Assembly (NCBI GenBank): GCA_024734495.1
Contig: JALMQS010000162.1
Location: forward strand, 744,001 to 808,000
Direction of reading: 5' to 3'
DNA length: 64,000 nt
Source: Forficula auricularia
Lineage: Eukaryota; Arthropoda; Insecta; Dermaptera; Forficulidae
Part shown: positions 21,604-31,499 of the stretch, piece after piece
Layout: every line of letters starts with the position of its first letter
How positions within the stretch are numbered: position 1 is the first letter of the stretch
Translations under genes and position numbers: made by a program
Notes under the pieces: model-generated
Told to the model about the DNA's origin: nothing
The model's input: the letters and a program-made list of their open reading frames with translations, nothing else
Databases searched by the model: none

Positions 21604-23005
21604 CCAACTTTTTTTATTATTATTTTAATATTTATTTATAAATGTGGCCCGTGTAAGCCAAAAGGTTGGACATCCCTGTCCTAAGCCCTTTGATTGATTT
21701 GTAATAAATTTTGAATTTTAATATGCAGATACACTCCAAAAAGGGTGGAGGGGGGGAGCAGGTAAAAATATTCTCAAACAAAAATCGAAGAAAACTGATA
21801 TTTCTAATAGAATCATAATTAAAAGAAGATATTACTATGATAATTGCTAATGGGTCCAAAATTAAGGGAGAGATGAGGGGGGGGGGGATTTCTTTCGAAA
21901 AAAATTATAAATTATTTTATTAAATTAATATGAAATATAAGTGGTGGGAAATTATTATATTTTTGAATTATTTTTATAACATCTTATACTCTCAGAAATG
22001 AATTTTTTGAACTTATGACCAAATTGCATTTTGTTTTACCATAAACTATCTATTCGACCCTTAAAATCTTAAACACTCAATTTAGAATACCCTGTATTTA
22101 TTACAAGATGGAGGTTCACTGAGTTGAAGTAATTTGAATGGTTCATTTCGTTCTTGAGATTAAACATATTGTATAAATTTGCAATTTCCCTGATCATATG
22201 ATAATGAACTGAGGATAATGGTGTGGACTGTATTTCTTTAATTAAGATAAATGAAGGTGTATTTCTCCTTCTTCAATAAATAAAAGGCAAAGATTTTTTA
22301 TATGGATATTAACAATGGTTTTAATGATAGAAATAATGGTTTTGTACATACGAATGAGATATAATACAAATGGCGTGGGCGTTGCGAATGCAGACGACTT
22401 TGTGGCAATTCGGTTCACTTGGTTTTTTGTCCGATGATATGATATGGTATGATTCAAGTTTGGTTTCTTCTCCAAATTCAATTAAAAGGTTAAGAGTAAT
22501 TCTTAATCAATTCACTATTTTCAATTTCTCCACTTTCAACAACAAACTTCAATTCAATATTCAATTTACGATTCTCCTCCTCAACTCAATTCAACTATAA
22601 TCAATTCAATCTGCTGGTGCAGTCATAAAAAAAACCTTCAACTATCAACTACGAGGCGAGGAGCGAGAATGACTCGCATTTGCCAACGAGAGCTGATCTA
22701 GCCAGTTTCTCTTTTATTCCCTTAGAGGGCATCACTCGTCAATCTATCAATTCTAATTTATACACATATAATATAGTAATAATAAGCCCAAAAGACAAAG
22801 AAAATTATGAATTTCAAGAAGCTTAAAGCGTGAATTAATTATTCTATTAATTAAAATTGATTAAAAAAAAAAAGATTTTTTTGGTCCAATACTATGTAAT
22901 GATATTTAGATAAAAAATTGATATCTATAAGTTCTGTTAAATTTATTTTCATTTATCTTTTACTGATAATTTTTTTAAAATAAAAATATTCTTTTTTATT
23001 TTCTG
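21604..23005. other. Intronic stretch with no recognised gene
   Basis: The frames at 21632-21859 and 22242-22600 carry no identifiable domain. 22620-22745 is somewhat GC-richer (GAGGCGAGGAGCGAGAATGA) but has no clear splice or coding signal. Confidence 0.45.
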
Positions 23006-23011
23006 TTTTAG

Positions 23012-23125
23012 AGAATCGAGCCCACTTAGAGAAATGCATTCAAGATAATCGGAATTCAAAAGGGCATTTTATTCATTTGTGTGGCGGAAATCGATCAGTG
23101 CAGACGCCACTGCTATTCTTCCAAG
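23012..23125 (+). CDS. Orphan internal exon, unrecognised protein
   Basis: A polypyrimidine-AG acceptor (TTTTTTATTTTCTGTTTTAG, ending at 23011) and a consensus donor CAAG|GTAAGA at 23126 bound 114 bp that are open in one frame. Allowing two bases from an upstream exon, it reads NRAHLEKCIQDNRNSKGH then FIHLCGGNRSVQTPLLFFQ and ends in phase 1. The composition is typical of protein and unlike the surrounding AT-rich DNA. I do not recognise the family and cannot place the adjoining exons. It lies on the opposite strand within the large intron of the two-membrane-segment gene, so it is either a nested gene, an overlapping gene with distant exons, or a stranded duplicate. Confidence 0.6.
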
Positions 23126-23169
23126 GTAAGAGGAAATCAACTAAGCTAAATACTTCCTAAATAATTAAA

Positions 23170-23245
23170 TTATTTTCAATATTAAATATAATAGAGGGGC
23201 CAAGTTTATGGGAAAGTCATATGGATGGCCACATCAGTTTATTTT
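23170..23245 (-). repeat. Fragment of repeat family A
   Basis: TATTAAATATAATAGAGGGGCC...GGATGGCCACATCAG matches the GTGAGGGGCCAGG...CACATCAGAAC end of family A copies, immediately downstream of the orphan exon. Confidence 0.6.
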
Positions 23246-23367
23246 TTTTTTTAATACTCAAAATCGTTTTAAATATTTTGATAAAGAAATCACGATGCTA
23301 AAGTTTACAACTTTTTTTTAAATTGTGAACATGATTAAAATGATATTTTAAGAGATATTAATTAATA

Positions 23368-23425
23368 ACCGGCTAAGTGCGTGTCGGACCGAACGGTTCC
23401 GTATTTTATAAGCTTATAACGTCCG
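23368..23425 (+). repeat. CTAAGTGCGTGTCGG...GGTTCCGTA repeat fragment
   Basis: ACCGGCTAAGTGCGTGTCGG followed by ACGGTTCCGTATTTT is the head of a repeat I know from many insect genomes (recalled, untested). Weak relatives containing GGTTCCGT lie at 42178 and 50529. A poly-G/poly-A tract follows at 23684-23713. Confidence 0.5.
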
Positions 23426-24280
23426 AAATAATTGAGATATTGAATTCGTTCTTATTTCTCGTTAATAAGGAGAGGATCATTCTGGTTTTCTTTCCATCTC
23501 CAGTTTTCCGTTCCGTAAAGTAGAAGTGTTTTAACGAGCGAATCAAATAGCCTGGCCTTTTTACCGATTTTAGTTATTTTACTCTATTTCTATGCCTAAT
23601 GTCATATCTATTATTCCCTTTGCCTTACCCGCCATTTTCTTAGCATGAAAGAAATCAGTCAATATAGTCATTTTTCTAGAGGGCGGGGGGGGGGGGGGGA
23701 AAAAAAAAAAAAACCACCCTACCCCAAAAATATAGCCATAATGTTGTAAAATATTTTTGACACATTTCAAAAATAAATAATATTTGTTTGATGTGAAGAT
23801 GGAGACACAGTTAAATTTTTATCTTCTTTAGGTAAGATAGAAATTCAGAGCAATCTAGGGTAGCCTTCGTTCGATATTTCAAACCCTCAAGATATCACTC
23901 TTCAGGGCAGAGGATAGTCAATTAAATATCAAACCCTCCAAACTTTTGTCATTCAACTCGACCACACACAAAAAGCCATCCATCCAAGGCATCTCAATTC
24001 AAGTGGGATTGAGATCAATCCCTGCATTACCCAAGTAATCAGTATTCTTTGAAGTGAACCAGAAACTCAGGTATTATTAATATAGGTTCACTTATCCTCT
24101 ATCTTCCATTTTCGGGGTTCAATTCAAAAATAAATTGGGATCAATTTCTATCCCCATTCAGAGCATAGTACATAGCTCATAAACTAAATAAGAAAAAAAA
24201 ACTTGAAATTTACAAGTTATAATATTTTGTAGGAGACAATAAAAAAGTGTGTCTTCTGCTGGAATTATAAATTTTATTTA

Positions 24281-24333
24281 TAACGAGACTATAGTTTCGA
24301 GGGCTTTGCCCTCTTCATCAGTCTATTACAATT
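24281..24333 (-). ncRNA. Hammerhead ribozyme, left arm
   Basis: CTGATGA (24321-24315), stem II GAGGGC/GCCCTC over AAA, GAAAC, TATA loop, GTC. Stem I TCGTTATAA pairs with TTGTAATAGA with one bulged A (nine pairs including two G-U). The core is intact. Confidence 0.78.
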
Positions 24334-24373
24334 GATTAACAGGGATTAATGTATTAATAATTCCTGTGAATCA

Positions 24374-24430
24374 ATTGTAATAGACTGATGAAGAGGGTAA
24401 AGCTCTCGAAACTAGAGTCTCGTTATAAAT
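24374..24430 (+). ncRNA. Hammerhead ribozyme, right arm
   Basis: CTGATGA (24385-24391), stem II GAGGG/CTCTC over TAAAG (one G-U), GAAAC (24408-24412), TAGA loop, GTC (24417-24419), same stem I as the left arm. The core is intact. Confidence 0.78.
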
Positions 24431-24530
24431 AAAATTTATAATTCCAGCAGAAGACACACTTTTTTATTGTCTCCTATAAAATATAAAAATTCTACTATCC
24501 TCGGCACAAAAACTTTCAATTTAAGTTATA

Positions 24531-27235
24531 ATATTTATCTTCCCAAAATCATAAATCGTATTAAAATTTTAATAGAATGAGTATTTTGTAGATTGCCAAA
24601 TTTTTCATGGTATCAAACAAAAATTTTTTTTTTTTATGAGGGGTGTGAGATATTTCTGTAAAGGTCTCTTTGAGTAGAATTTGTCTTATTTTAAATTTAT
24701 TTCGATATAAAATAACAGTATGAGAGGGCTTAGATCACCAAAAAATGGCTATTTTTAGGTGATTTTGGTACCTCTCGATTTTTAGAAATGGCCTAAGTAA
24801 TAATTAAGAAAAAATCCACGAAACCACATGCTCTTCTTATTAACGACAAATATGAACGAATTAGATTTCTCAAGTATTTTGGGAGTTATACGATACGAAA
24901 GCTTCGGTATGCGACCCGACTCGTATTTGACCTATTTATTTCCAAGCTACGAAAAATATCATTTTTGTTTTTTCCAATGTTAATATTCATATTGTATTTT
25001 AAAATTATAAAGTAAAAAATGACAACCTCTCCCCTACCTAGGATAATTATAAATACCCTACTGAATAAGCTATTGAGTTCAGGGGCTTGCAATCCTAAAA
25101 AGGTTATCGATTAATATATAAAACAGGAAATGTCGTGGAATATCAACCGATAAAAACAAAGCCAAGGAGCAGCAAATTGTATTATTATTGGCACTTACAC
25201 CAAATGTCCAAGTCCTTTTGATAGGGTCTTAAAGGATCAATATACGGACCTTAATGGTATCCTCACAAATATTAATAACATTTGAAAGCGATTTTATCTT
25301 TAGTACATTCTAAATGTTTTTTTTGTTAAGCAAGAGCAATTTAAATGATAATGCTCACATTTCCAGGGAAGTTCGTTAAACCCTTATATTACTTTTAAAT
25401 GGTTTCTTTTCAATCTGTACGAACTATTAATATGGATCTAAAAATATATATCCAAAGAAACCATGAATATTTTTTCCCCTATTTTTCCTAAGTTTGTTTT
25501 AGCTAAATAAACCTTGTATAAGATAACCAAAATCTACCTACTTAATGAGTTTCAAAGGATTTCATAAAATAAATTGTAAGAAAAAGACATGTCATTTTTA
25601 CTGATTTAGCAATTGTTTCGTCAGTGTTTAAGTTAACCAAAAATGATGAAACTTGGTACAGAGATGCAAAATTTTAGCTTATTAATCACAACTGTTCAAG
25701 AACTCTACTTACATACTAGGAATGGCCTAGGAGCCTAAAGTCCATCACCACAAGAGCTCTCCATACACAGCAATTCAACTTTTTTTCAATCGGAATTTCT
25801 AAAGCTAAGAAGCTCAAATTCTAAGCAGTTTTACTGGACGAATTTAGTGTTGGATTGTCAAACTTTTTCTTAATTTATAAGGCTGAAACGTGGAGAAAAA
25901 TCATTTTCAACTATATATTTTTTCTATCTGCAAATCTGGATTCTCAGATACCCACGATAAACAAACGTCTTAGGTAGTTCATTCTGCTGCTTAAATGTTT
26001 GTACATTAAATGCGGAGAACTGATTAGATTTTAGTCTCTCTAGCTTTAGATCTTCCGGTTCAAAATTGGAGAAAACTCCACTGTTTCTCAAGATAATTAA
26101 AATAAAAAAAATAAATTTCTAATGGTTTATTATATTTATATTTATTATTAGGACGGCTCTAACTGGAAAAGTTTTTACTTCCAATTCTCATTATGCATTT
26201 CATTCTATTCTATACTATTCACTGTAATTTGGTTGAATATCAGATTAAATTATCTTTAGTTGCTTTCAAGTGGACCTTAATAGCTCTATACATACTATGA
26301 GCCCTTTTGCTCAATTGCATATTCACCAAATAGAAAAGCGAATAGAAATGGCATCCTTATTTTTTCTTCATCGTTATATCAATGCATGCCGAACTATTCT
26401 CAATCAATTACATAAAATCTGAACAAAAATTATTATCCCTTTTGAGATTTCAAATAAAATGATATAATAAAAAAATAATAAATAGGAATCAATGAGGTGT
26501 CCTCTGTTGGACGCAAATAAACATATAATATAATTTCAAAGGTTTGACACAATGAGATTTACCTACCTCTCAGATGTTCCGAGGAATAAGGAGGATATCA
26601 GTAGATAATACGATAATAATAAGGCTTTGCGCTTTCTTTTAAATTATTATTTCTAACAGAGTTTATTTTGAGTAAAAAATGACCTGCCGGATGAGTCGAT
26701 GTATTAAATTTACTCGGTTTTTTTAAGTTTATCATGCTTAAAAATTACCAAAATGTAGAGAAAAATTATTATTAACAAATGTTTTTTCTGTCAGTGTGTC
26801 TTTCATGATCCCGAAAATTCCTTTATCCACGATAACTCAAAAACAGCAAGTCGTAGAAAGTACATTTTGATGCTTCTTTGTTTTTGAATTATAAATTCAA
26901 AAACAAAGATCTTATTAGTTTTTGTAGTTTCTAGCTTCAAAACTTCCGTATGAAATATACAGATAAAAAGAAAAATCCTTTCATTAGTAGCCTTCGAACT
27001 ATTGAAGAAAATGGCACAAAGGTTAGTTTCAATAAGTTACACCACTATGACAGTTTTCTAGCTCAAACCGTTTAGTAAAAAAATAACAAAATAATAACGA
27101 AAATGGAGAGTTCCGTACTCCGTAATCCTAAACCTCCTTTTGTTTAAGAGGCTGATCAAAATCAAGCCACTTGTTCGATAGGAAATTGAATTTGTTTACT
27201 AATATTGGCATTTTATCAAATTTTAAAACACCAAG
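24531..27235. other. Intronic stretch with old repeats
   Basis: Contains sequence types such as AAAATGATGAAACTTGGTACAG (about 25640) and an inverted AAAACAAAGATC / TTTGTTTTTGAATT pair near 26875-26905. A piece at about 26500-26535 (TGTCCTCTGTTGGACGCAAATAAACATATA) is a decayed end of the 29.8-30.2 kb fold-back family. No gene is visible. Confidence 0.45.
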
Positions 27236-27239
27236 TATT

Positions 27240-27352
27240 TTAATTGAAAAGATTTTGTTTTGCCGAGAGTATAAATGTATTTACTGGTATATAATTTATT
27301 TGTTTGAGACTATAGTTTCGAAGGCTTGGCCTTCATCATCAGTCTTTTTATT
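27240..27352 (-). mobile_element. Half of a hammerhead fold-back element
   Basis: The minus strand reads through the ribozyme into TCTCAAACAAATAAATT... and on to ACTCTCGGCAAAACAAAATC, the same order as 30028-30205. Only one arm is present, so it is either a single-arm copy or one that lost its partner. The plus-strand frame at 27171-27464 is a shadow. Confidence 0.65.
27299..27352 (-). ncRNA. Hammerhead ribozyme, single-arm copy
   Basis: CTGATGA (27342-27336), stem II GAAGGC/GCCTTC, GAAAC (27319-27315), TATA loop, GTC (27310-27308). The core is complete; stem I is weak beyond the first two pairs (TC/GA). Confidence 0.65.
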
Positions 27353-27514
27353 TAGAAATATTTTATCTATTATTTTTCAAGGGGTCAATTACCGAGTGGA
27401 TATTGAAAAATTCGTTGTCATACCAAACCTGTATCTCTGCATTCACATCGACCCAAATTCATAGAGGGTTGCCTACCCTACAGGAACTTATAAGGATATA
27501 CTTGTAATTCCGTG

Positions 27515-28075
27515 ACATTCAATTCTACATTTGGGGTCGTTTTTTCGCAATTAGTTCCTTTAATCGCACCAATAAGGCCATAGAATAATCACCATTGAAA
27601 GTTCTTTCTCAAGGTAATAGATAAATAAAATACAGTGCACAGCGGAAAATACGGAGCCCAAAACCTTACCAACTGACTTTTGCGTTTTTTGGTCGCTTTG
27701 GCCGGTTTTCGCCGGTTGCTGTTCACTCAACTGACTGCCGATTTCACTCTGGATTGTGGTGATGGATCCATGTTTCATCCATTGGCTCATATCGGGTGAA
27801 AAAAATCCTTTTTATTGCACTGTAACAGCTTCTAACATCGCTCTGTTGTTTTTAAATGAATATGAGCAAGCGCGGTACCCACTTCGAACAGAGCTTCTCA
27901 AGGAGAAATGCTCATGCAAAATGGTGAATACACTGCCTTCTGATGTCTTTAAGGTGTCAGCTATCTCACGCAATTTCAAATTACGATCGGCCAAAATTAT
28001 TTTGTGGACCATTTTAAAATTATAATGACAAATTAAAATTGCTTCAACCTGTTTCTTTCGCCCGACCATTGAGTT
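27515..28075 (-). pseudogene. mariner transposase remnant
   Basis: The minus strand shows transposase pieces in shifting frames. 28069-27812 has the helix-turn-helix region (KMVHKIILADRNLKLREIAD...SEGSVFTILHEH); near 27775 lies MDETWIHHHNPE with the first catalytic Asp; 27790-27560 has SVGKVLGSVF...LFIYYLEKE, where the second catalytic Asp of the usual IDYLEKG motif is Tyr; and near 27560-27515 NGDY...LKELIAKKRP. The third catalytic Asp region is missing. Frameshifts, an in-frame stop after HHHNPE and the lost Asp show it is dead. Mariner elements transpose by cut-and-paste into TA. No terminal repeats are evident. Confidence 0.9.
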
Positions 28076-28539
28076 AACATTTTAGGGAAAATACTCTCTC
28101 CACATTTGCATTGTGGGCTGGAATGGCAAATAGTATTCGCATAACTTCATTAGACATGACTTCTGCACAATATGCTTTGTATCTGCAAAAAACTTCAGTC
28201 ATTTCTCTCCCAGAGTCAATTTTCTAGTTGATTCGCAGTTTTAGTTGATATTATTTTTCTCTAAATAATCTTTTAGATATATAAACAATCCCTCACGAAG
28301 AGTTTAGAGACAAAACGGGACAAATAATAATACGGCACCGAGAGTGAAATAGGATGACAGTCCTATATATAGGGGACGTATGGCAACCCTAGTTATCGAT
28401 AAATTTTTCAAAAAGGAGCAAAGAATAATTAAATTTAAAAAAATTAAGTGTTCTTTTTCGAACAGTCACCGCCCGACACTAATCTGAACCCACATAAGCT
28501 CTATGATTTAAGAGGGGCATGAAATAGTTAAAATAAGAT

Positions 28540-29300
28540 TGCTACTTAATCCACTTGTACTCCACCTCGGTGGGCATTCGGAAGGCAGACATAGTGGCAA
28601 AGGACTCGAAGGGTGTGGTTTGGGTATTAGACGTCCAGATCGTTTCCGCGCTTGCTGGACTGGGTGTTGCCCACCGAAACAAAATTGAAAACTATAGGGG
28701 TAACTCCAGTCTGGTGGGCAATATTGCGGAGAGGTTTGGCGTCGAGACGGGCTCTGTTCCACTCTCGTGGAAGGGAGTGTGGTGGTATAAACCGGTGGCA
28801 CCCCTCATCGCCCAAGACATTAAACGATCTCACGTATAGGGCGATGAGGGGCTCTCTCTTAAACTTTTACAGTTTTAATAAAAGAACGTATAGAGCGGGT
28901 CATACATAACCAATGTTAATTGTAAATTAAAAAAAAAAAAAATAATAATAATTAATGAAGTGACCTAGGATATATCCGAAGTCACTCAATGACCCGCTCT
29001 ATGAAATCTTACCTGTACATATCTTTTATTTTTTGTTTTATTTTTGTTTTTATACATATTTTTTTTTTTTTTTTTTTTTTTTTTTGTTTGTTAATTTATT
29101 ATTTATTTATTTTTTTCCATTCATATTTTTCATTTTTGTTTTATTGATTTGACGTATGTTTACATTTTAACAAGCAACTACTGTAAATAGAGAGAGAGAA
29201 CTGTAAATATTACCACCTTTTGTATAACCCAATTTTGTCACTTACTTATCTGTTGTAAGAGGAGGCCCCCTCCTGGGCGGCCAAAATAAAAATAAATAAT
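28540..29300 (+). pseudogene. R2-clade non-LTR retrotransposon, 3' remnant
   Basis: 28555-28839 encodes the C-terminal restriction-like endonuclease region: RKADIVAKDSKGVVWVLDVQ (the KPD...D catalytic pattern, here KAD), LGVAHRNKIENY, then AERFGVETGSVPLSWKGVW. After a frameshift, 28750-28909 gives AMRGSLLNFYSFNKRTYRAG, the usual tail of this clade. An A-rich run at about 28929-28943 and a 3' region with poly-T (29060-29085) follow; GAGGAGGCCCCCTCCTGGGCGG near 29260 is probably the element end. R2 proper inserts into 28S rDNA, but no rDNA is seen, so this is a relative with other target preference or a stray 5'-truncated copy. It abuts exon 1 of the minus-strand gene. Confidence 0.75.
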
Positions 29301-29334
29301 AATATTATGTAGAAATGTTTTTGGTTTTGCTCAC

Positions 29335-29490
29335 CCTGTTTCGTTTCATCCATCGTCGGTGTGCCTCGTTGGCCTTCTTCTGGGGCGCGTCAAGGGAGTC
29401 GCCGGCTGCCGCGGCGGTCGCCGTCGAGCCTCGTCTTTCTTGCCATGCCGCTTTGCCGCCCGTGCCGCCCTGAATCACAAATACCGTCAT
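29335..29490 (-). CDS. Two-membrane-segment protein, first coding exon
   Basis: ATG lies at 29490-29488 with an in-frame TGA upstream (about 29566) and no other ATG between, so this start is favoured. The 52 codons read MTVFVIQGGTGGKAAWQERR, an alanine-rich stretch, then PQKKANEAHRRWMKRNR, and end in phase 0 at the donor AGG|GTGAGC (29334). The next exon at 19200 also begins in phase 0, giving RNR|VHDASY. It is GC-rich like the last exon. The assembled product is 313 residues: a basic N-terminus, an acidic linker, two membrane segments and a long tail. The 10.1-kb intron could hide further exons, so the join is an inference from phase, strand, GC content and absence of other candidates. Confidence 0.65.
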
Positions 29491-29639
29491 CGAAGCACAG
29501 ACACAATCCCCTTCGTCCCCCTGGTCAGCTGTTTCATTTGTTAGTTTAACTTTAGTTTCATCAGCCCCTCAAAACTGGAATATGTACAACCGAACAACGA
29601 TCAAATTTTCATTTTATTTGGAATTTTTCTTGCCTTCAG

Positions 29640-29675
29640 AGAGTGTTAGAATTCTATCTATCTATCTATCTACCT
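29640..29675 (+). repeat. Short CTAT tetranucleotide run
   Basis: CTATCTATCTATCTA at about 29656-29671, with TATATACA-rich sequence beyond. Confidence 0.7.
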
Positions 29676-29877
29676 TGATAACGTATATACATTATCAAAT
29701 ATCACTTACCTTATATAAGATGGAAATATGTTCTTATATGGAGACTGGGATGCACAGAGTTTTTAAAACATCAAATAAAATGTACAAAAAGAAACAAAGA
29801 GATTGTCTTCTGCTTGATGCAAATAAACATATACACATATATATCAAGATGATATATCTGTATATATATATTATTTA

Positions 29878-29934
29878 TTTGTTTGAGACTATAGTTTCGA
29901 AGACTTGGTCTTCATCATCAGTCTTTCTTCAATT
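29878..29934 (-). ncRNA. Hammerhead ribozyme, left arm
   Basis: CTGATGA (29921-29915), stem II GAAGACC/..GTCTTC, GAAAC (29898-29894), TATA loop, GTC (29889-29887). The core is intact; stem I begins TC/GA and is otherwise A-rich. Confidence 0.7.
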
Positions 29935-30015
29935 ATAAAAGCTAGCTTTCCAGTGACGAAGGAACACCAAGTTTTCAATATCCATATGATATTGACTCCA
30001 TGAAAAACATTTATA

Positions 30016-30072
30016 ATTGAAGAAAGACTGATGATGAAGACCAAGTCTTCGAAACTATAGTCTCAAACAAAT
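30016..30072 (+). ncRNA. Hammerhead ribozyme, right arm
   Basis: CTGATGA (30028-30034), stem II GAAGACC...GTCTTC, GAAAC (30051-30055), TATA loop, GTC (30060-30062). Mirror image of the left arm with an intact core. Confidence 0.7.
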
Positions 30073-30307
30073 AAATAATATATATATACAGATATATCAT
30101 CTTGATATATATGTGTATATGTTTATTTGCATCAAGCAGAAGACAATCTCTTTGTTTCTCTTTGTGAATCAACAACTCTGCTACTCTCGGCAAAACAAAA
30201 ACTTTTCAACTAAATAAAATGTAACAGAGATACACAAAACAAATAAACATTTACTAAACAATATACATACATATTATTTTGATTATTTATATCCATCTAT
30301 TAAATTA

Positions 30308-30607
30308 ATAAGTTGTTGTAGGGAATTAAGACAATAGCTTATGCAAATAATTTTTATTTTTTGCCAACGTTTCGTCAATTTTGTATGTAAATTGATTTTT
30401 TTGTCTGTGTTGATTTGTTTTTGTATGTATTGAGGTGGTTTGAGATCAAAGTTTGTTTTTGATTTGAAATTGTTATAACATGTACTAATTGAGGCCTTTC
30501 ATTTTTTAGAGCCCTGAAAAAGTCAAACAAAGTTGACGAAACGTTGGTAAAAAATAAAAATTATTTGCATAAGCTATTGCCCTTATTTCCCTACAACAAC
30601 TTATTAA
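30308..30607. mobile_element. Fold-back with GACGAAACGTT hammerhead subfamily
   Basis: The ends TAAGTTGTTGTAGGGAATTA and TTTCCCTACAACAACTTATT are complementary, and so is AGCTTATGCAAATAATTTTT with its partner. The interior loop (30385-30500) is T-rich and unpaired. Both arms carry TTGACGAAACGTTGG, but only the right arm has an upstream CTGA-type segment. Confidence 0.7.
30508..30556 (+). ncRNA. Hammerhead-like motif with an altered core
   Basis: CTGAAAA (30514-30520) replaces CTGANGA, followed by stem II GTCAA/TTGAC, GAAAC (30538-30542) and GTT. Stem I is GGT against GCC. The G-to-A change at a catalytic position predicts loss of activity. Confidence 0.5.
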
Positions 30608-31149
30608 AACATACATATATATTCAGTATCTAAAATAATTTTTTACTCAAATGAAGTAAAAATTCGTCTTTAAAGTCAGCGGATTGGGAATTATGGGCTT
30701 TGGGCACACAAACACTACACTAATGTAAAATAGTACACTTCGAATAGATAATAGAATATATTTTAGTCTTTTTCATCACGTTTTAATTTGATATAATACC
30801 TGTATAACCAATAGTTTTCAGCTTCAAATTAGTAATATTCAATTTGAAATTGAAAATTAACAAATCCACTATTAAAATAGACATTTTCAAATAAGTAATT
30901 TATGTTATTAAACATCAAAGTTTCTACAAAAGTTATTTAAAGTAAAATATCAACGAATAATTTCAAATTGCAAAAAATTAACTTATTTATTGTATTAGAT
31001 AAATTCGTTAATTGTAAATTTTAAAATGACTATTCCTATTTTAGAAAAAGAATACCTACTTATAATTTGTAGTTACCATAAATAGGTAATTATGGAAAAT
31101 TAGCCTAACGATAAAATTCTAATTTATATGCATATACTGCCAATTGCCT

Positions 31150-31340
31150 ATACTAGCAGTTCTCAACTGGAGTACTCGAGATATCTCTAGTGGTATATTG
31201 TTGTTTGTTGGGTCATTTATTTGGGAATATAATTTCGAAAAAAATTGGCCTCTTCTTCAGTGTAAAATCCAGGGCCGGATTTAGACATTTTTTAAGTGTA
31301 AGCGAACATTATTTTGCCCCCCCCCCCCCATTCAATTATA
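31150..31340. repeat. hAT-like terminal fragments
   Basis: TAGCAGTTCTCAACTGGAGTA resembles the end of the hAT element at 57866; AGGGCCGGATTTAGACATTTT followed by a poly-C run is another common DNA-element end. Neither has a partner nearby. 31350-31500 recurs at 59715-59860 (GTATACATTGTATTTGAG, CTTCGA, TTCGGAGATTACTT...CCACCATCGACT), an unclassified repeat. Confidence 0.5.
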
Positions 31341-31499
31341 AAAACATGTAGTTTTTTTTTTATTTTATTGAACCAATTATTTTACATTAATTAATGTATA
31401 CATTGTATTTGAGCTTCGACTTCGGAGATTACTTTTCCACCATCGACTGTCCTTGATCATCTTTTTAGTCCTTGTTTTTAATAAGAGGAAAAAACTAAT

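Larger units (their letters stand above)
24228..24530. mobile_element. Symmetric fold-back with two hammerheads
   Basis: The arms 24232-24354 and 24360-24476 are near-perfect complements: GGAGACAATAAAAAAGTGTG, TCTGCTGGAATTATAAATTT, the ribozyme, then TAGACTGATGAAGAGGG and an AATTCCTGTGAATCAATTG hinge arm. The flank CTATCCTCGGCACAAAAAC follows. Both arms keep complete cores, so this is the best-preserved symmetric copy. Confidence 0.85.
29800..30215. mobile_element. Symmetric fold-back with two hammerheads (long TA-rich arms)
   Basis: The arms 29800-29955 and 29995-30160 pair almost perfectly: AAAGAGATTGTCTTCTGCTTG, ATGCAAATAAACATATACAC, a TA-rich block, the ribozyme and TTCTTCAATTATAAA. A hinge of about 55 bp (ACCAAGTTTTCAATATCCAT) separates them. 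CTGCTACTCTCGGCAAAAC follows on the right, as in the 14.6 and 24.5 kb copies. The frames 29582-29938 and 30011-30193 are translations of the arms, not genes. Confidence 0.85.

Noticed and set aside
2163..30607. CRISPR arrays suggested by repeated short motifs
   Set aside because: The repeats are dispersed inverted elements in a spliced eukaryotic context, with no regular spacers and no cas-like genes.
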